DNA of 64,000 bases, taken from positions 2,666,001 through 2,730,000 of the forward strand of contig NC_012029.1 in the NCBI RefSeq assembly GCF_000022205.1. The letters run 5' to 3'. The position numbers were made by a program, and so were the translations under genes. This DNA comes from Halorubrum lacusprofundi ATCC 49239 (GTDB lineage: Archaea > Halobacteriota > Halobacteria > Halobacteriales > Haloferacaceae). Below are positions 16,385 to 26,073 of this stretch, in pieces; the stretch's first letter is position 1, and every line of letters starts with the position of its first letter. The notes under the pieces were generated by a model. It worked only from the letters and a program-made list of their open reading frames with translations, searched no databases and was not told the DNA's origin.

Positions 16385-18741
16385 GCGGCGACGGGGAGCT
16401 CGCGAAGGACCTCGGGCCGCTCGCGGCGCTCACGATCGGGATCGGAACGATGATCGGTGCCGGGATCTTCGTTCTCCCCGGCACCGCGGTCGCCCGCGCC
16501 GGGCCGCTCGCGGCGCTCACGTTCGTCCTCGGTGGCGTGATCGCGCTGTTCACCGCGCTGTCGGCCTCGGAACTGGGGACCGCCATGCCGAAATCGGGCG
16601 GGGCGTACTTCTACGTCAACCGTGCGCTCGGGCCCATGTTCGGCTCCGTCGCGGGCTGGGCGAACTGGCTCGGGCTCGCGTTCGCCTCTGCCTTTTATAT
16701 GTACGGCTTCGGCGAGTACGTCAACGCGCTCGTCGGCCTCGATCCGGTTGGTCTCGGACCGGTGACGCTGGAAGCGGCGCAGGTGATCGGGCTCGCCGGT
16801 GCGCTGCTTTTCATCGCGGTCAACTACTTCGGCGCGAAGGAGACGGGAGGGATCCAGATCGTCATCGTGATGTCGCTTCTGGGGATCCTGGCGGTCTTCA
16901 CCGTCGTCGGCCTGCTGAACGCCGACATGGAGTCGCTGCGGCCGATCGCGCCGCCGGGGACGACGAGTCAGGTGCTTCCGGTGACAGGGATCATCTTCGT
17001 CTCGTATCTCGGGTTCGTGCAGATCACCTCGGTCGCCGAGGAGATCAAGGACCCCGGGCGGAACCTTCCGCTCGCAGTCCTCGGCTCGGTCGTCATCGTC
17101 ACGGTCGTGTACGCGCTGTTCCTCGTCGTGCTGCTCGCGGCGGTCCCGACTGAACTCGTCGCGAACAACGAGACCGCGGTCGTCGACGCCGCCCGACTGC
17201 TGTTCGGCAACTACTCCGTGTTCGGCTATTCGCTGGGCGCCGTCGGCGCCGGCATGCTCCTGATCGGCGGGCTGCTCGCGACCGCCTCCTCGGCGAACGC
17301 GTCGATCCTCTCGTCGTCGCGGATCAACTTCGCGATGGGTCGCGAGAAAATCGTCACCCCGAAACTCAACCAGATCCACGACCGGTTCGGCACCCCCTAC
17401 AAGTCGATCGCGCTCACCGGCGCGCTCATCCTCGTGTTCCTCGTCGCCGGCGGCGTCGAGTCGCTGTCGACGATGGGCTCCGTCCTCCACCTCATCGTCT
17501 ACGGGCTGCTCAACATCGCGCTCATCGTGATGCGCGAGTCGGAGGTCGAGGGGTACGACCCCGACTTCGAGGTCCCCTTCTACCCGATCGTGCCGATAAT
17601 TGGAACGCTGTCGTCGTTCGCACTGATCGTCTACATCGAACCGCGGATCATCGCGCTGTCGGCCGGACTCGTCGCCTTCGCCGTGCTCTGGTACCTGCTG
17701 TACGCTCGCGGAAAGGTGGAGTCGCGCGGTGTGTTGGGCGCATGGATCCTCGACCGGTCCGACGACCTCCCGAAGGCCGCCGTGTCGGCCGCCACCTCGG
17801 TCCAACCGAGCGGTGACGACTACCGCGTGATGGTGCCGCTAGCGAACCCCGCGACCGAAGAGCACCTGATCACGCTGGCGTCGGCCATCGCCAAGCAGCG
17901 GAACGGGACGGTCGTCGCGGTCAACATCGCGAACGTGCCCGACCAGACCTCGCTGGAGGCGGCCCGCGACCGCGGCGCCCACGAGGCGGCACACGACCTG
18001 CTCGACAAGGCCCGCGACGACGCCGAGACGTTCGGCGTTGACGTGGAGACCCACGTCGTCCTCTCACACCGCGTGTTCGAAGAGGTGTTCGACGCCGCGC
18101 GCACCTACGGCGCCGACCTCACGGTGATGGGCTGGGGCGAGGACTCCCACGGGGCGCCGGGGCGCGCCGAGTCCGCCGTCGACGAGCTGGCGCACTCGCT
18201 CCCCTCCGACTTCCTCGTGTTCCGCGACCGCGGGTTCGACGCCTCGCGGATCCTCGTGCCGACCGCCGGCGGTCCGGCCTCGGACCTGTCCGGCGCAGTC
18301 GCCCGAATGTTACAGGCCGAGTTCGGCGGCGAGGTCACCTTGCTTCACGTCGCCGACGACGAGGCCGAAGGGCGGGCGTTCCTCTCCGAGTGGGCCGACC
18401 AGCACGGCCTCTCGGACGCGACCCTGCGGATCGAGAGCGGCGACGTCGAGGCGTCCATCGAGCGCGCGGCGCGCGACGCCACGATGCTCATCGTCGGCGC
18501 GACGGAGAAAGGGCTGCTCTCGCGGCTGGTCAGCGGGTCGCTCGTGTTGGACGTGCTCAACGAGGTGGAGTGTTCCGTGCTGCTCGCGGAGAAGCGCGGC
18601 GACCGCGGTATCGTCGGCCGGCTGTTCGGCAGCGGGACGCGGTCGAACGACATCGTCGAGACCGACGAGACGCCCGCCGACACCGGCGTCACGCCGGAGC
18701 CGTCGACGCCGGAGATCGACGACAGCGACGCGGAGAAGTGA
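16381..18741 (+). CDS. APC-family transporter fused to two universal stress protein domains
   Basis: 786 residues. Residues 1-470 form a 12-helix APC permease with the first-helix motif [20 protein letters not shown]. Two cytoplasmic universal stress protein domains follow, about 479-595 ([11 protein letters not shown] start) and 619-740 ([11 protein letters not shown] start, [15 protein letters not shown] nucleotide-binding-type loop). The rest is an acidic tail. Such fusions in haloarchaea are thought to let nucleotide-binding stress domains gate amino acid uptake (inference). The GTG start has a GAGGTGAT ribosome site 5 nt upstream and overlaps the stop of a 15-codon leader ORF. A permease without the stress domains is encoded at 11.1-12.5 kb. 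Confidence 0.88.
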   Translation: MSGDGELAKDLGPLAALTIGIGTMIGAGIFVLPGTAVARAGPLAALTFVLGGVIALFTALSASELGTAMPKSGGAYFYVNRALGPMFGSVAGWANWLGLAFASAFYMYGFGEYVNALVGLDPVGLGPVTLEAAQVIGLAGALLFIAVNYFGAKETGGIQIVIVMSLLGILAVFTVVGLLNADMESLRPIAPPGTTSQVLPVTGIIFVSYLGFVQITSVAEEIKDPGRNLPLAVLGSVVIVTVVYALFLVVLLAAVPTELVANNETAVVDAARLLFGNYSVFGYSLGAVGAGMLLIGGLLATASSANASILSSSRINFAMGREKIVTPKLNQIHDRFGTPYKSIALTGALILVFLVAGGVESLSTMGSVLHLIVYGLLNIALIVMRESEVEGYDPDFEVPFYPIVPIIGTLSSFALIVYIEPRIIALSAGLVAFAVLWYLLYARGKVESRGVLGAWILDRSDDLPKAAVSAATSVQPSGDDYRVMVPLANPATEEHLITLASAIAKQRNGTVVAVNIANVPDQTSLEAARDRGAHEAAHDLLDKARDDAETFGVDVETHVVLSHRVFEEVFDAARTYGADLTVMGWGEDSHGAPGRAESAVDELAHSLPSDFLVFRDRGFDASRILVPTAGGPASDLSGAVARMLQAEFGGEVTLLHVADDEAEGRAFLSEWADQHGLSDATLRIESGDVEASIERAARDATMLIVGATEKGLLSRLVSGSLVLDVLNEVECSVLLAEKRGDRGIVGRLFGSGTRSNDIVETDETPADTGVTPEPSTPEIDDSDAEK

Positions 18742-18788
18742 GGCGCAAGTCGGCGGTTACACGTGCGGATTTAGCTGGCGGGAATTGT

Positions 18789-19147
18789 TTATAAGTGAAA
18801 GCGGAGGCTACGTGGTCTATTTATAAGGGAATGTGCGGTGGCGCGCCCCGGTAAGCGGCCCGAAGGGCCGCGAACCGACGGTGCGAGGGAGTCGGTCGCC
18901 CGAGCAACGCGGAGGGCGACCGACGAGGCTGGGGAGGTGTGAGGCTGTGGTTGCGGTGCGGGCGGGGTGGGACTGAAAGGGGGCAGTCGCCGGCGGCTTT
19001 GCCGCCGGCTGCAAGCGAGAGCTTCGCTCTCGCCCTGCCACGAGGACGAAGCACACCGACGTAAGCACCGCAGCAAGCCGCGCGAGTCGTCGCGGCTGGG
19101 GCTTTGGAGGTGTTCACCGTCGATCTACCGGCAATCACTTATAAGTG
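18789..19147 (+). repeat. structured intergenic repeat, copy A (sense strand +)
   Basis: First of five related non-coding elements in the window. It starts with TTATAAGTGAA, has a second TTATAA at 18821-18826, and ends in the 12-bp palindrome CACTTATAAGTG (19136-19147). Possible stems: closing CGGTG 18836-18840 with CACCG 19115-19119; hairpin 1 GCGGCCC/GGGCCGC (18855-18861, 18865-18871); hairpin 2 GTCGGTCGCCC/GGGCGACCGAC (18891-18901, 18914-18924); hairpin 3 CCGGCGGC/GCCGCCGG (18990-18997, 19001-19008); hairpin 4 GCGAGAGC/GCTCTCGC (19015-19022, 19026-19033). Invariant blocks: GAGGCTGGGGAGG 18925-18937 and GGCTGGGGCTTTGGAGG 19094-19110. It has no protein gene. It is a mobile repeat, an RNA gene, or both. 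Confidence 0.75.
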
Positions 19148-19203
19148 AACACCGGCGTATCCACGGCGACACGCATTAGCGCGCTGAGCCGCAACCGATA
19201 CGT

Positions 19204-19461
19204 ATGGCCACGGAGTCCTGTGACGTCTGCGAGCGGTCCGTCAGGATCGCCGGCGGAATCGGCGACCTGTGGAACTTCGCGTTCGAGTCGACGCAGGGAC
19301 TGACGCTGGAGCTGACCGACGGCTCCGAGTTCTTCCTCTGTTTCGAGTGTATGGAGTCGCTGCCGGACGACCACGAGCCGACCGCCGACGACGTCGCCGA
19401 CTTACGGGCGCGAACCGAGCCGGTTGAAGGCGGTCGCGACCACTTCTGGCACTGGAAGTAA
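19204..19461 (+). CDS. small zinc-ribbon protein
   Basis: 85 residues. It has CDVC near the N-terminus (residues 6-9) and CFEC in the middle (about residues 49-52), giving a four-cysteine zinc-binding pair. The rest is acidic, with a histidine/tryptophan-rich end (GGRDHFWHWK). It is probably a cytoplasmic single-domain zinc-ribbon protein; the haloarchaea encode many such small proteins and no function is assigned. The gene is flanked on both sides by repeat copies A and B in opposite orientation, which makes it the centre of a composite-like structure. Confidence 0.75.
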   Translation: MATESCDVCERSVRIAGGIGDLWNFAFESTQGLTLELTDGSEFFLCFECMESLPDDHEPTADDVADLRARTEPVEGGRDHFWHWK

Positions 19462-19496
19462 AACGGCTGGATCAGCGTGTTTCAGCGGTCGGTCGT

Positions 19497-19846
19497 TTAT
19501 AAGTCGTTGACGATGGATCGACGGTGAACACTTCCAAAGCCCCAGCCGCGAGGACTCGCGTGACTCGCTGCGGTCCTCGGTCGGTCGCTAGCGCTCTCTC
19601 CCTATGGTCCTTGCGTCGTCATGCGTCGTCCTCGCGGCAGGGCGAGAGCGAAGCTCTCGCTTGCAGCCGGCGGCAAAGCCGCCGGCGACTGCCCCCTTTG
19701 AGTCCCGCCCGCACAGCACCGCAGCCTCACGCCTCCCCAGCCTCGTCGGTCGTCCTCCGCGTTGCTCCGGACGACCGACTCCCTCGCGGGCTCCTCGCGG
19801 GCCGATGGCCCGCTCGGAGGCACGCCACCACTTCGTTCACTTATAA
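19497..19846 (-). repeat. structured intergenic repeat, copy B (sense strand -)
   Basis: Same family as copy A, inverted. Its 5' TTATAA (19841-19846) lies 10 nt past the thiQ stop codon, and its 3' TTATAA is at 19497-19502. Hairpin 2 pairs GTCGGTCGTCC with GGACGACCGAC (plus-strand arms 19769-19779 and 19745-19755), so it differs from copy A at one position in each arm with pairing kept. The GAGGCTGGGGAGG and CTGGGGCTTTGG blocks are present. A 74-nt segment (19626-19699) is the reverse complement of 18976-19049 in copy A with one mismatch. Confidence 0.75.
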
Positions 19847-19856
19847 AGCGCCGCAC

Positions 19857-20981
19857 TCACTCCTCGCCAATCCCGATCATGTGCGCGTCTGCCGGATCGA
19901 AGCCGACGACGACCTCGCCAGAAAGGGGATCGCGCGTCCGGACCACGAGGTCGCGACCGCCCCAGTCGAGGGTTATCCGGGTCGTCTCGCCGAGGAACTC
20001 CGCGCTCTCGACGGTCGCCCGGATTCGGCTCTCCCCGTCGCCGATTCGCAGGTACTCGGGGCGGACGCAGAAGGTGAGGCGGTCGCCGGGCGCGACATCA
20101 ATCACGTCATCCACCTCGACCCGGAGGATCTCACCGCCCACGTCGACGCCGGCGGTTCGGGGAGCGCTGTCGTCCACGTCTCCCCCCTCGACATCGACCA
20201 CCCGCCCCACGAACACGTTGTTGTCGCCGACGAACTCCGCGACGAACCGGCTCGACGGCTCCCGGTACACCGTCCGCGGGGGCGCGATCTGCTCCGGCGT
20301 CCCGTCGCGCATCACCGCGACGCGGTCGGAGATCGCCAGCGCCTCCTCCTGATCGTGGGTGACGTAGACGGTGGTGATCCCGAGCTCCGACTGGATGCGC
20401 CGGACCTGCACCCGGAGGCGTTCGCGGAGCTGCGCGTCGAGCGCGCTCATCGGCTCGTCGAGGAGGAGGAGATCGGGACCCGGCGCGAGCGCGCGGGCCA
20501 TCGCGACGCGCTGCTGCTGTCCGCCTGAGAGGCTCTCCGGATCGCGGTCGGCGGCGTCGGGCAGGTCCACCAGTTCGAGCAGCTCCGCGACGCGCTCCGA
20601 GCGACTCATTCCCTCTGGCGGGTCGGCGAAGTTGAGCCCGTAGCCGACGTTCTCGCCGACGGTCATGTGCGGGAACAGCGCGTAGTTCTGGAAGACGACG
20701 CCCACGTCCCGGTCCTCCGGAGGCACCCCCGCGACTGACTCGCCCGAAAAGCGGATCGTCCCCGCGGTCGGCTCCTCGAACCCCGCGATCAGCCGGAGCG
20801 TCGTCGTCTTCCCGCAGCCGGAGGGGCCGACGAGCGTGAAGAACTCCCCTTCGCGCACGCTGAGGCTCACGTCGTCGACGGCGGCGGTGTCGCCGTAGCG
20901 CTTGGTCACGCCGTCGAGTTCGACGGCGGGGGGGCCATTGGGTGAGTCGGCGGCGGCTTGGAGAGCCGGATCAGAGCCCAC
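19857..20981 (-). CDS. thiQ: thiamine-type ABC transporter ATP-binding protein
   Basis: About 374 residues from a GTG at 20981. Walker [10 protein letters not shown] is near residue 51, the Q loop lies in [16 protein letters not shown], the signature is LSGGQQQR, Walker B is [12 protein letters not shown], and the switch histidine is in [10 protein letters not shown]. The C-terminal 120 residues form a TOBE-type regulatory domain, as in the CysA/PotA/FbpC/ThiQ group. It powers the fused permease encoded upstream; the start overlaps the permease stop by 11 nt. The thiamine assignment rests on the TbpA-like binding protein in the same operon; iron or spermidine import is the alternative. Repeat copy B begins 10 nt past its stop codon. 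Confidence 0.85.
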   Translation of the reverse strand: MGSDPALQAAADSPNGPPAVELDGVTKRYGDTAAVDDVSLSVREGEFFTLVGPSGCGKTTTLRLIAGFEEPTAGTIRFSGESVAGVPPEDRDVGVVFQNYALFPHMTVGENVGYGLNFADPPEGMSRSERVAELLELVDLPDAADRDPESLSGGQQQRVAMARALAPGPDLLLLDEPMSALDAQLRERLRVQVRRIQSELGITTVYVTHDQEEALAISDRVAVMRDGTPEQIAPPRTVYREPSSRFVAEFVGDNNVFVGRVVDVEGGDVDDSAPRTAGVDVGGEILRVEVDDVIDVAPGDRLTFCVRPEYLRIGDGESRIRATVESAEFLGETTRITLDWGGRDLVVRTRDPLSGEVVVGFDPADAHMIGIGEE

Positions 20982-22842
20982 GCGTCTCACCCCCGAGACG
21001 CTCGATAACGACGAAGCTGAGCCCGGTGACGACCAGCAGGACGACGCCCATTGCGGTCGCCGGTCCGAGCCGGCGCCCGATGAAGCGTTCGATGGCGACC
21101 GGCATCGTGTAGGCGTCGGCGCCGGTGGCAAGCACCACCGTCGCCGTGAACTCGCCGATCGAGATGGCGAACGCGAACGCCGCGCCGGCGACGACGCCCG
21201 GCCACACGAGGGGGAGCTCCACGTCCCGGAGCACCCGCGCCCGCGAGGCACCGAGCGCCCGCGCCGACTCGATCAGCGAGCGGTCGAGCCCCTCCAGCCC
21301 GGGCGCGACGGTCCGGACCACGAACGGGTAGCCGGCGATCGCGTGCGCGACGACGATGGCTACCGCGCCGGTCGCCGCGAACCGCCACCCCGCGATCTCC
21401 ACGCCGAAGACGAGCCCGCGGAGGAGCCCGAGTCCGACGATGATCCCGGACACCGCAAGCGGCGCCATCGCGACCGCGTCGACCAGCTTCCGCCCGCGGA
21501 ACCGCCGGGTCGTCAGCACCGCGACGACGACGCCCATCGGAAGCGCAAGCAGGGTCGCGGCGCTCGCGAACGTCAGCGAGTTGCGGATCGCGGGCCACGG
21601 CCGCACCTGAAACGCCGCCCCCGTCTGCTGGCGGTCGATGAGGAACCGGTAGTGGTCGAGCGTGAGCGCGCCGTCACCGCCCGTGACGCTCGCGAGCACC
21701 ATCGAGGCAATGGGCGCGACGAAGACGAGCCCCGCGACGACGGCGTAGGCGGCGAGGCCGATCCGGGGAAGCACCTCTCGGAGGGTGGGGGCGGCTGGGA
21801 CGAGAGACCTGCGCGGGAGGGGTCGGACCCCGCGAGAGCTGACCGTGTTTCGCGCCTCGTACCGCAGGTACGCGAGCAGCACCCCCAGCGAGATGACGAG
21901 CTCGACGATCGCCAGCGCGGCCGCCTCGGCGTAGTTCAGGTCGCGAACAAGCCGGTAGACGAACACCTCGACCGTCGCTAGCTCGAACCCCCCGAGCGCG
22001 AGGACGATGGGGAAGGTGCCGAACGTGAACACGAAGGTGAGCGCCGCGCCCGTCAGCACGGCGGGATACACCTGCGGCGCGACCACGTCGAAAAACGCCC
22101 GGGTCGGCCCCGCGCCGAGGCTCCGAGCGGTCTCGACCGCACTCGCGTCGACCGACTCCCACGCCGCGGTCGTCACCCGGGCGACGAGCGGCGCGTTGTA
22201 GAACGCGTGGGCGATCACGATCGCTTCCAGCGTGAACATGAGGTCGACGGGCGGGAGCCCGAGCGCGCCGAGAACCCCGTTGAGGGTCCCGTTCCGGCCG
22301 AACGTGGCGACGAAGCCGACGGCGACCATGATCGACGGGAGCACGAACGGGACGATCGTCAGCGATCGCAGGGTGCGTCGCCCCGGGAACTCGAAGCGCG
22401 CGAGGAGGTAGGCGGCCGGGAGCCCCAAGGCGACGCTGGCGATCGTCGACAGCGCGGCCTGATACGCGGTGAACCCGACGATCCCGAGCCGCCGGTCCGG
22501 ACCGAGCAGATCGCGCGCGACCGCGATCGGCGACTCGCCCGCGAACAGCCGGGCGAACTCACCGAAGTAGAACGGGTCACGGAGCAGCTCGACGAATATG
22601 GCGAGCGTGGGGACGCCGTCGACGACGACCGCCTCGATCAGGACCGTCCCGACCGGGTAGTAGAACGCGGCGACGAGCACGACGCTCGTGACGACCGCGA
22701 GCGCGGTCAGCAGGCGCCCACGGAGGCGCCGGGTGATCTGCTCGCGAAGAGTGCGACGGCTGCCGTCGGCACCGCGGCTAGCGTCTGACACGCCGCCGTC
22801 AGTTCCCGGCGTACTGTCGCTCCCAGTCTTCGACCCACTCAC
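20971..22842 (-). CDS. thiP: thiamine-type ABC transporter permease, two fused membrane domains
   Basis: 623 residues with about 12 membrane helices in two homologous halves, typical of ThiP/FbpB permeases that work as a single chain. Each half has an EAA-type coupling loop for the ATPase: ARSLGAGPTRAFFDVVAPQV in the first and ARALGASRARVLRDVELPLV in the second. The N-terminal 40 residues are polar and probably cytoplasmic. The ATG at 22842 overlaps the end of the binding-protein gene by 44 nt; a GTG at 22791, seven bases past that stop, is a reasonable alternative start. Confidence 0.85.
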   Translation of the reverse strand: MSGSKTGSDSTPGTDGGVSDASRGADGSRRTLREQITRRLRGRLLTALAVVTSVVLVAAFYYPVGTVLIEAVVVDGVPTLAIFVELLRDPFYFGEFARLFAGESPIAVARDLLGPDRRLGIVGFTAYQAALSTIASVALGLPAAYLLARFEFPGRRTLRSLTIVPFVLPSIMVAVGFVATFGRNGTLNGVLGALGLPPVDLMFTLEAIVIAHAFYNAPLVARVTTAAWESVDASAVETARSLGAGPTRAFFDVVAPQVYPAVLTGAALTFVFTFGTFPIVLALGGFELATVEVFVYRLVRDLNYAEAAALAIVELVISLGVLLAYLRYEARNTVSSRGVRPLPRRSLVPAAPTLREVLPRIGLAAYAVVAGLVFVAPIASMVLASVTGGDGALTLDHYRFLIDRQQTGAAFQVRPWPAIRNSLTFASAATLLALPMGVVVAVLTTRRFRGRKLVDAVAMAPLAVSGIIVGLGLLRGLVFGVEIAGWRFAATGAVAIVVAHAIAGYPFVVRTVAPGLEGLDRSLIESARALGASRARVLRDVELPLVWPGVVAGAAFAFAISIGEFTATVVLATGADAYTMPVAIERFIGRRLGPATAMGVVLLVVTGLSFVVIERLGGETRGL

Positions 22843-24094
22843 TGACCGAGCCTTGGAGCTCGTCGTACGTGAACGTCACCGGTTCGGACGGCTCCTGCGC
22901 CAGTTCGGCGTAGTCGTCGGGGAGCTCGGCCGTGTCGGTCGCGGGGAACGCGACGTTGCGCTCGGCGATAACCCCCTGCACGTCCGGCTCCAGCATGAAC
23001 GACATGAACTCGCGGGCGAGCTCCGGCTCGTCTGCGTCGGCGAAGACGGCCATCCCCTCCGGGTTGGCGTACGCCTGATCGTTCAGGAACCGAATTTGGT
23101 GTTTCTCCAAGTCTGCCCCCTCCATGCTCGCGAACACCTGATCGGTCGAGTAGGAGACGACCATCGGGGCCTCCCCCCCGCTCCAGGCGGCGTAGGCGTC
23201 GTCCCACGAGCCGAGCACACGCACGTCGTTGTCCTGTAGCTCCGCCCAGTAGTCGAGGTAGTCGTAGTCGGGGTCGCCGTCGCCGCCCTCCACCGACCCG
23301 TCCGGCCCGTCGCCGAACCGGTGGACCGTGTGGAGCAGGAACGACCGCCCCGTCGTCGAGGCGCCGGGATTCTGCGCGATGAGCGCGCCTGCGTGCTCGT
23401 CATCCAGCAGGCCCTCGAACGTCTCCGGCGCCTCGATCGCGGTGCCGTCGTACACGAGGCTCACGTAGCCGGTGTCGAAGGGAACCGCGCGGTCGAACGG
23501 GTCGAACAACAGCCCCTCCCGCACGTCGTCGAATCCCTCGACCTCGCCGCGCTCGACGAACAGGTCGTCGTCGAGCGTCTCGTCGACGCGCACCAAGTCT
23601 TCGGTGGTGAGCCCGACGTAGAGGTCGGCGTCGATCGACACCCCCGAACTGGCCCGCTCGACGTAGTAGTTCACCTCGTTGTCCGGGGTCGCCCACTCCA
23701 GTTCGGCGTCGACGCGCGACTCGAACGCCTCCTTGAGCCACTCACCGGGACTCACCGACGGCGCGTCGATGAAGCTACTGTAGGTCGCGACCGTCAGGGT
23801 AGGGGTCTCCTCGTCGTCGCCGTCGCCATCGTCACCGTCGCTGGACCCCGGCCCGTCGGCGCTGTCATCACCGGCGGTCCCGTTTTCTCCGTCTCCGTCC
23901 TCACCGTCCGTCGGCTCGGCACTACACCCCGCGAGCGCGACGGCGCCCGCCGCGCCGCCGAGCGCGAGGAACCGCCGGCGGGTGGGGACCCCGGTACGTC
24001 GATCGGTGCGTCTGCCGGCGCCGCCGCCAGAGTCCGCCTGCCGGTCGTCGGGGGCGTCACGCCGGTCCGTCTCGGTCGCGTCGTCGTTAGTCAT
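22799..24094 (-). CDS. tbpA: thiamine ABC transporter substrate-binding lipoprotein, Tat-exported
   Basis: 431 residues. A Tat signal (RRR at 39-41, then FLALGGAAGAVALAGC) ends in a lipobox with Cys57, and an acidic linker of about 45 residues follows. The mature domain carries phrases typical of TbpA: YSSFIDAPSVSPGEWLKEAF, PFDTGYVSLVYD, QNPGASTTGRSFLLH and VLGSWDDAYAAWSGGEAPMV, then SYSTDQV. It should capture thiamine or a derivative outside the cell and pass it to ThiP. It is the first gene of the operon. The start is the ATG next to a TATA-like CTTTTTGTAA and an inverted repeat; the open frame extends further upstream without support. Confidence 0.87.
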   Translation of the reverse strand: MTNDDATETDRRDAPDDRQADSGGGAGRRTDRRTGVPTRRRFLALGGAAGAVALAGCSAEPTDGEDGDGENGTAGDDSADGPGSSDGDDGDGDDEETPTLTVATYSSFIDAPSVSPGEWLKEAFESRVDAELEWATPDNEVNYYVERASSGVSIDADLYVGLTTEDLVRVDETLDDDLFVERGEVEGFDDVREGLLFDPFDRAVPFDTGYVSLVYDGTAIEAPETFEGLLDDEHAGALIAQNPGASTTGRSFLLHTVHRFGDGPDGSVEGGDGDPDYDYLDYWAELQDNDVRVLGSWDDAYAAWSGGEAPMVVSYSTDQVFASMEGADLEKHQIRFLNDQAYANPEGMAVFADADEPELAREFMSFMLEPDVQGVIAERNVAFPATDTAELPDDYAELAQEPSEPVTFTYDELQGSVSEWVEDWERQYAGN

Positions 24095-24095
24095 T

Positions 24096-24115
24096 ACCGG
24101 GTTGTTACACCCGGT
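24096..24115. promoter_or_regulatory. candidate operator of the thiamine transporter operon
   Basis: ACCGGGT (24096-24102) and ACCCGGT (24109-24115) form a perfect 7-bp inverted repeat with a 6-bp spacer. It begins two bases upstream of the tbpA ATG and reaches the TATA-like CTTTTTGTAA on the minus strand (about 24111-24120). This position would block initiation when bound. No TPP riboswitch consensus is visible here. Confidence 0.45.
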
Positions 24116-24266
24116 GGTTACAAAAAGGATCCGCGTCGCCGACAGCGGGCGACCGCGAGAGGACTGGCGAAGCGAAAACGAAGACTCAACGCGCGAACGA
24201 AACGGCGGTATCACCCTCGATAGCGCCGCCGACACAGATTTACCACGTCTCGGTCTTCGGACCCCT

Positions 24267-25115
24267 ATGAGCGAGGAACCGAGAGAAGGAAGGGGAAGAG
24301 CAGCGACGACGAGCGGACTGACCAGCGTCACGCGGCGTCGCCTGCTCGCGGGGGGTGCGGCCGTCGCCGTCGCGGGACTAGCAGGTTGTCTGGGCACCCG
24401 AGACGGACCGGTGCCGGAGCCGAGGGTGACCAGCGACCGGATCGACGACGGCTGGCGGCTCCTCGACGAGTCGGAGAGCACGGTGTTCGAGCAGTCGTAC
24501 GGGCCAGTGACGGTGACTGCGCTCGAACACACCCGGATCTACGAGTACGTCTCGGTCGCCGAGGCGCTGTCAGAGGCGTTCGGTGCGAGCGGGTCGCCGG
24601 TCGTCTTCTTCGCCACTCGGATCGACATCCGGCCGGCGATCGACAGCCTCCCGGCCGGGATCGGCCGGGACCGGCTGATGACGGAGGTGGAGTCGGCCGC
24701 GGTCGAGGCGTTCCGGTCGCAGCTGAACGCGAGCGGGATCGAGAACGTCGAGATCGTCGATCAGGGGACGAGCACGGTGGAGACCGGCCACACCGCGACG
24801 ACGTGGCGGCTGACGGGCGAGTTCGCCTTCGAGGGCGAGATCCCGACTGCGGGCGGGTCGACGGCGGATCTCGGCGAGACCGTCGATATCGAAGCGCGGC
24901 TGGGCGTCTGGCACGACGGCACCGACGTGTTGGTCGCCGGCGGCGCGCACCCGGCGGAGCCGCTCATCGAGACGATTGACGAGGCCCTTCCGAACCTGAT
25001 CGACGCGGAGACCGCGATTGGCGCAGTCGCGGACGCGGAGGCCGCCGACGCGCTTGCGACCGAATCCGATACCTTCGACGAGGAGATCTCGGCGCTGCTC
25101 ATCTCGGTGGAGTGA
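24267..25115 (+). CDS. Tat-exported lipoprotein, DUF6517-like
   Basis: 282 residues. A Tat signal with RRR at 23-25 runs through LLAGGAAVAVAGLAGC to the lipid-attachment Cys41. The mature part is one acidic domain of about 240 residues resembling the haloarchaeal DUF6517 family, with phrases WRLLDESESTVFEQSYGPVT and GHTATTWRLTGEFAF. Function is unknown; it is anchored outside the membrane. The start is the ATG 25-30 nt after GATTTACC, not the far-upstream open frame. It is divergent from tbpA with 172 bases between, so the two may share control, but no functional link is established. Confidence 0.75.
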   Translation: MSEEPREGRGRAATTSGLTSVTRRRLLAGGAAVAVAGLAGCLGTRDGPVPEPRVTSDRIDDGWRLLDESESTVFEQSYGPVTVTALEHTRIYEYVSVAEALSEAFGASGSPVVFFATRIDIRPAIDSLPAGIGRDRLMTEVESAAVEAFRSQLNASGIENVEIVDQGTSTVETGHTATTWRLTGEFAFEGEIPTAGGSTADLGETVDIEARLGVWHDGTDVLVAGGAHPAEPLIETIDEALPNLIDAETAIGAVADAEAADALATESDTFDEEISALLISVE

Positions 25116-25192
25116 GCGCGGTCGCAGTTTGAGAGGGTTCCAATACCGCCCGAACCGACCGGTTTAATCGGCGGCCGCGACTGTACCGCAGT

Positions 25193-25933
25193 ATGAGCCA
25201 CTTCCCTTCCTTCGAGGTGATCCCCGCCGTCGACGTGCAGGACGGCGAGGTCGTCCAGCTGGTCGGCGGCGAGCGCGGCACTGGCAAGCGGTACGGCGAC
25301 CCGGTGGAGGCCGCCGAACGCTGGATCGAGGCGGGCGCCGAGACGCTCCACCTCGTCGACCTCGACGGCGCGTTCGAGGGCGAGCGCGTCAACGCCGACG
25401 CGATCGAGGCGGTCGTCGAGAACGTCCCGGACGAGATCGGCCTCCAGCTCGGCGGCGGCATCCGGACCGCCGAGGGCGCGCGAGAGCTCCTCGATCTGGG
25501 GCTGGACCGCGTCATCCTCGGGACCGCGGCGGTCGAGACGCCCGAGATCGTCGCCGAGATCGACGAGACGCACCCCGGCAGCGTCGTCGTCAGCCTCGAC
25601 GCGAAAGACGGCGAGGTCGTCGTGAGCGGGTGGACCGAGGGGACCGGCCTCGACCCGGCGGAGGCGGCCGCACGCTACGAGGAGCTGGGCGCGGGCGCGA
25701 TCCTCTTTACGAACGTCGACGTGGAGGGGCAGCTGGAAGGGATCGACCGCGAGGCGGTGGAGAGCGTCGTCGACGCAGTGGAGATCCCCGTGATCGCCTC
25801 CGGGGGCGTGGCGGCGATCGACGACGTGGTCGCACTGAAGGAGGCTGGCTCGGCTGCGGTCGTCGTGGGGACCGCGCTGTACGAAGGCGAGTTCACGCTG
25901 CGAGAGGCGCAGACAGCCGCGGACGGGAAGTGA
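25193..25933 (+). CDS. hisA: phosphoribosylformimino-AICAR phosphate isomerase
   Basis: 246 residues, a (beta/alpha)8 barrel of usual length. The first strand IPAVDVQDGEVVQL has the catalytic aspartate (D14); the second catalytic aspartate is in VVSLDAKDGEVVVSGW. The two phosphate-binding loops are LGGGIR and ASGGVA. It performs the fourth step of histidine synthesis, isomerising ProFAR to PRFAR. A TTTAATC box lies about 28 nt upstream. hisB follows 1.5 kb downstream on the same strand with an old yellow enzyme gene between them. Confidence 0.95.
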   Translation: MSHFPSFEVIPAVDVQDGEVVQLVGGERGTGKRYGDPVEAAERWIEAGAETLHLVDLDGAFEGERVNADAIEAVVENVPDEIGLQLGGGIRTAEGARELLDLGLDRVILGTAAVETPEIVAEIDETHPGSVVVSLDAKDGEVVVSGWTEGTGLDPAEAAARYEELGAGAILFTNVDVEGQLEGIDREAVESVVDAVEIPVIASGGVAAIDDVVALKEAGSAAVVVGTALYEGEFTLREAQTAADGK

Positions 25934-26073
25934 CTGCGGGGCACTCGGGACCGTAGACGGGAAGCGACCGAAGGCGACGGTCGGAGCCGTGGACCGTGGT
26001 ACCACACATGTTGTGCGACCGGACGCACACATCCGCCGGCAGCTTATGTTTCCGACGGCGGTACGTGAACGCG

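Noticed and set aside
18817-19138. Several ORFs over repeat copies A and B, with products rich in Ser, Arg and Pro
   Set aside because: They are translations of the non-coding repeat in different frames and strands. Such peptides probably occur in databases as hypothetical proteins, but the conserved feature is the hairpin pairing, not the peptide.
18789-19846. Copies A and B as an insertion sequence with a transposase
   Set aside because: The only ORF between them is an 85-residue zinc-ribbon protein, with no transposase motif and no long terminal inverted repeats.
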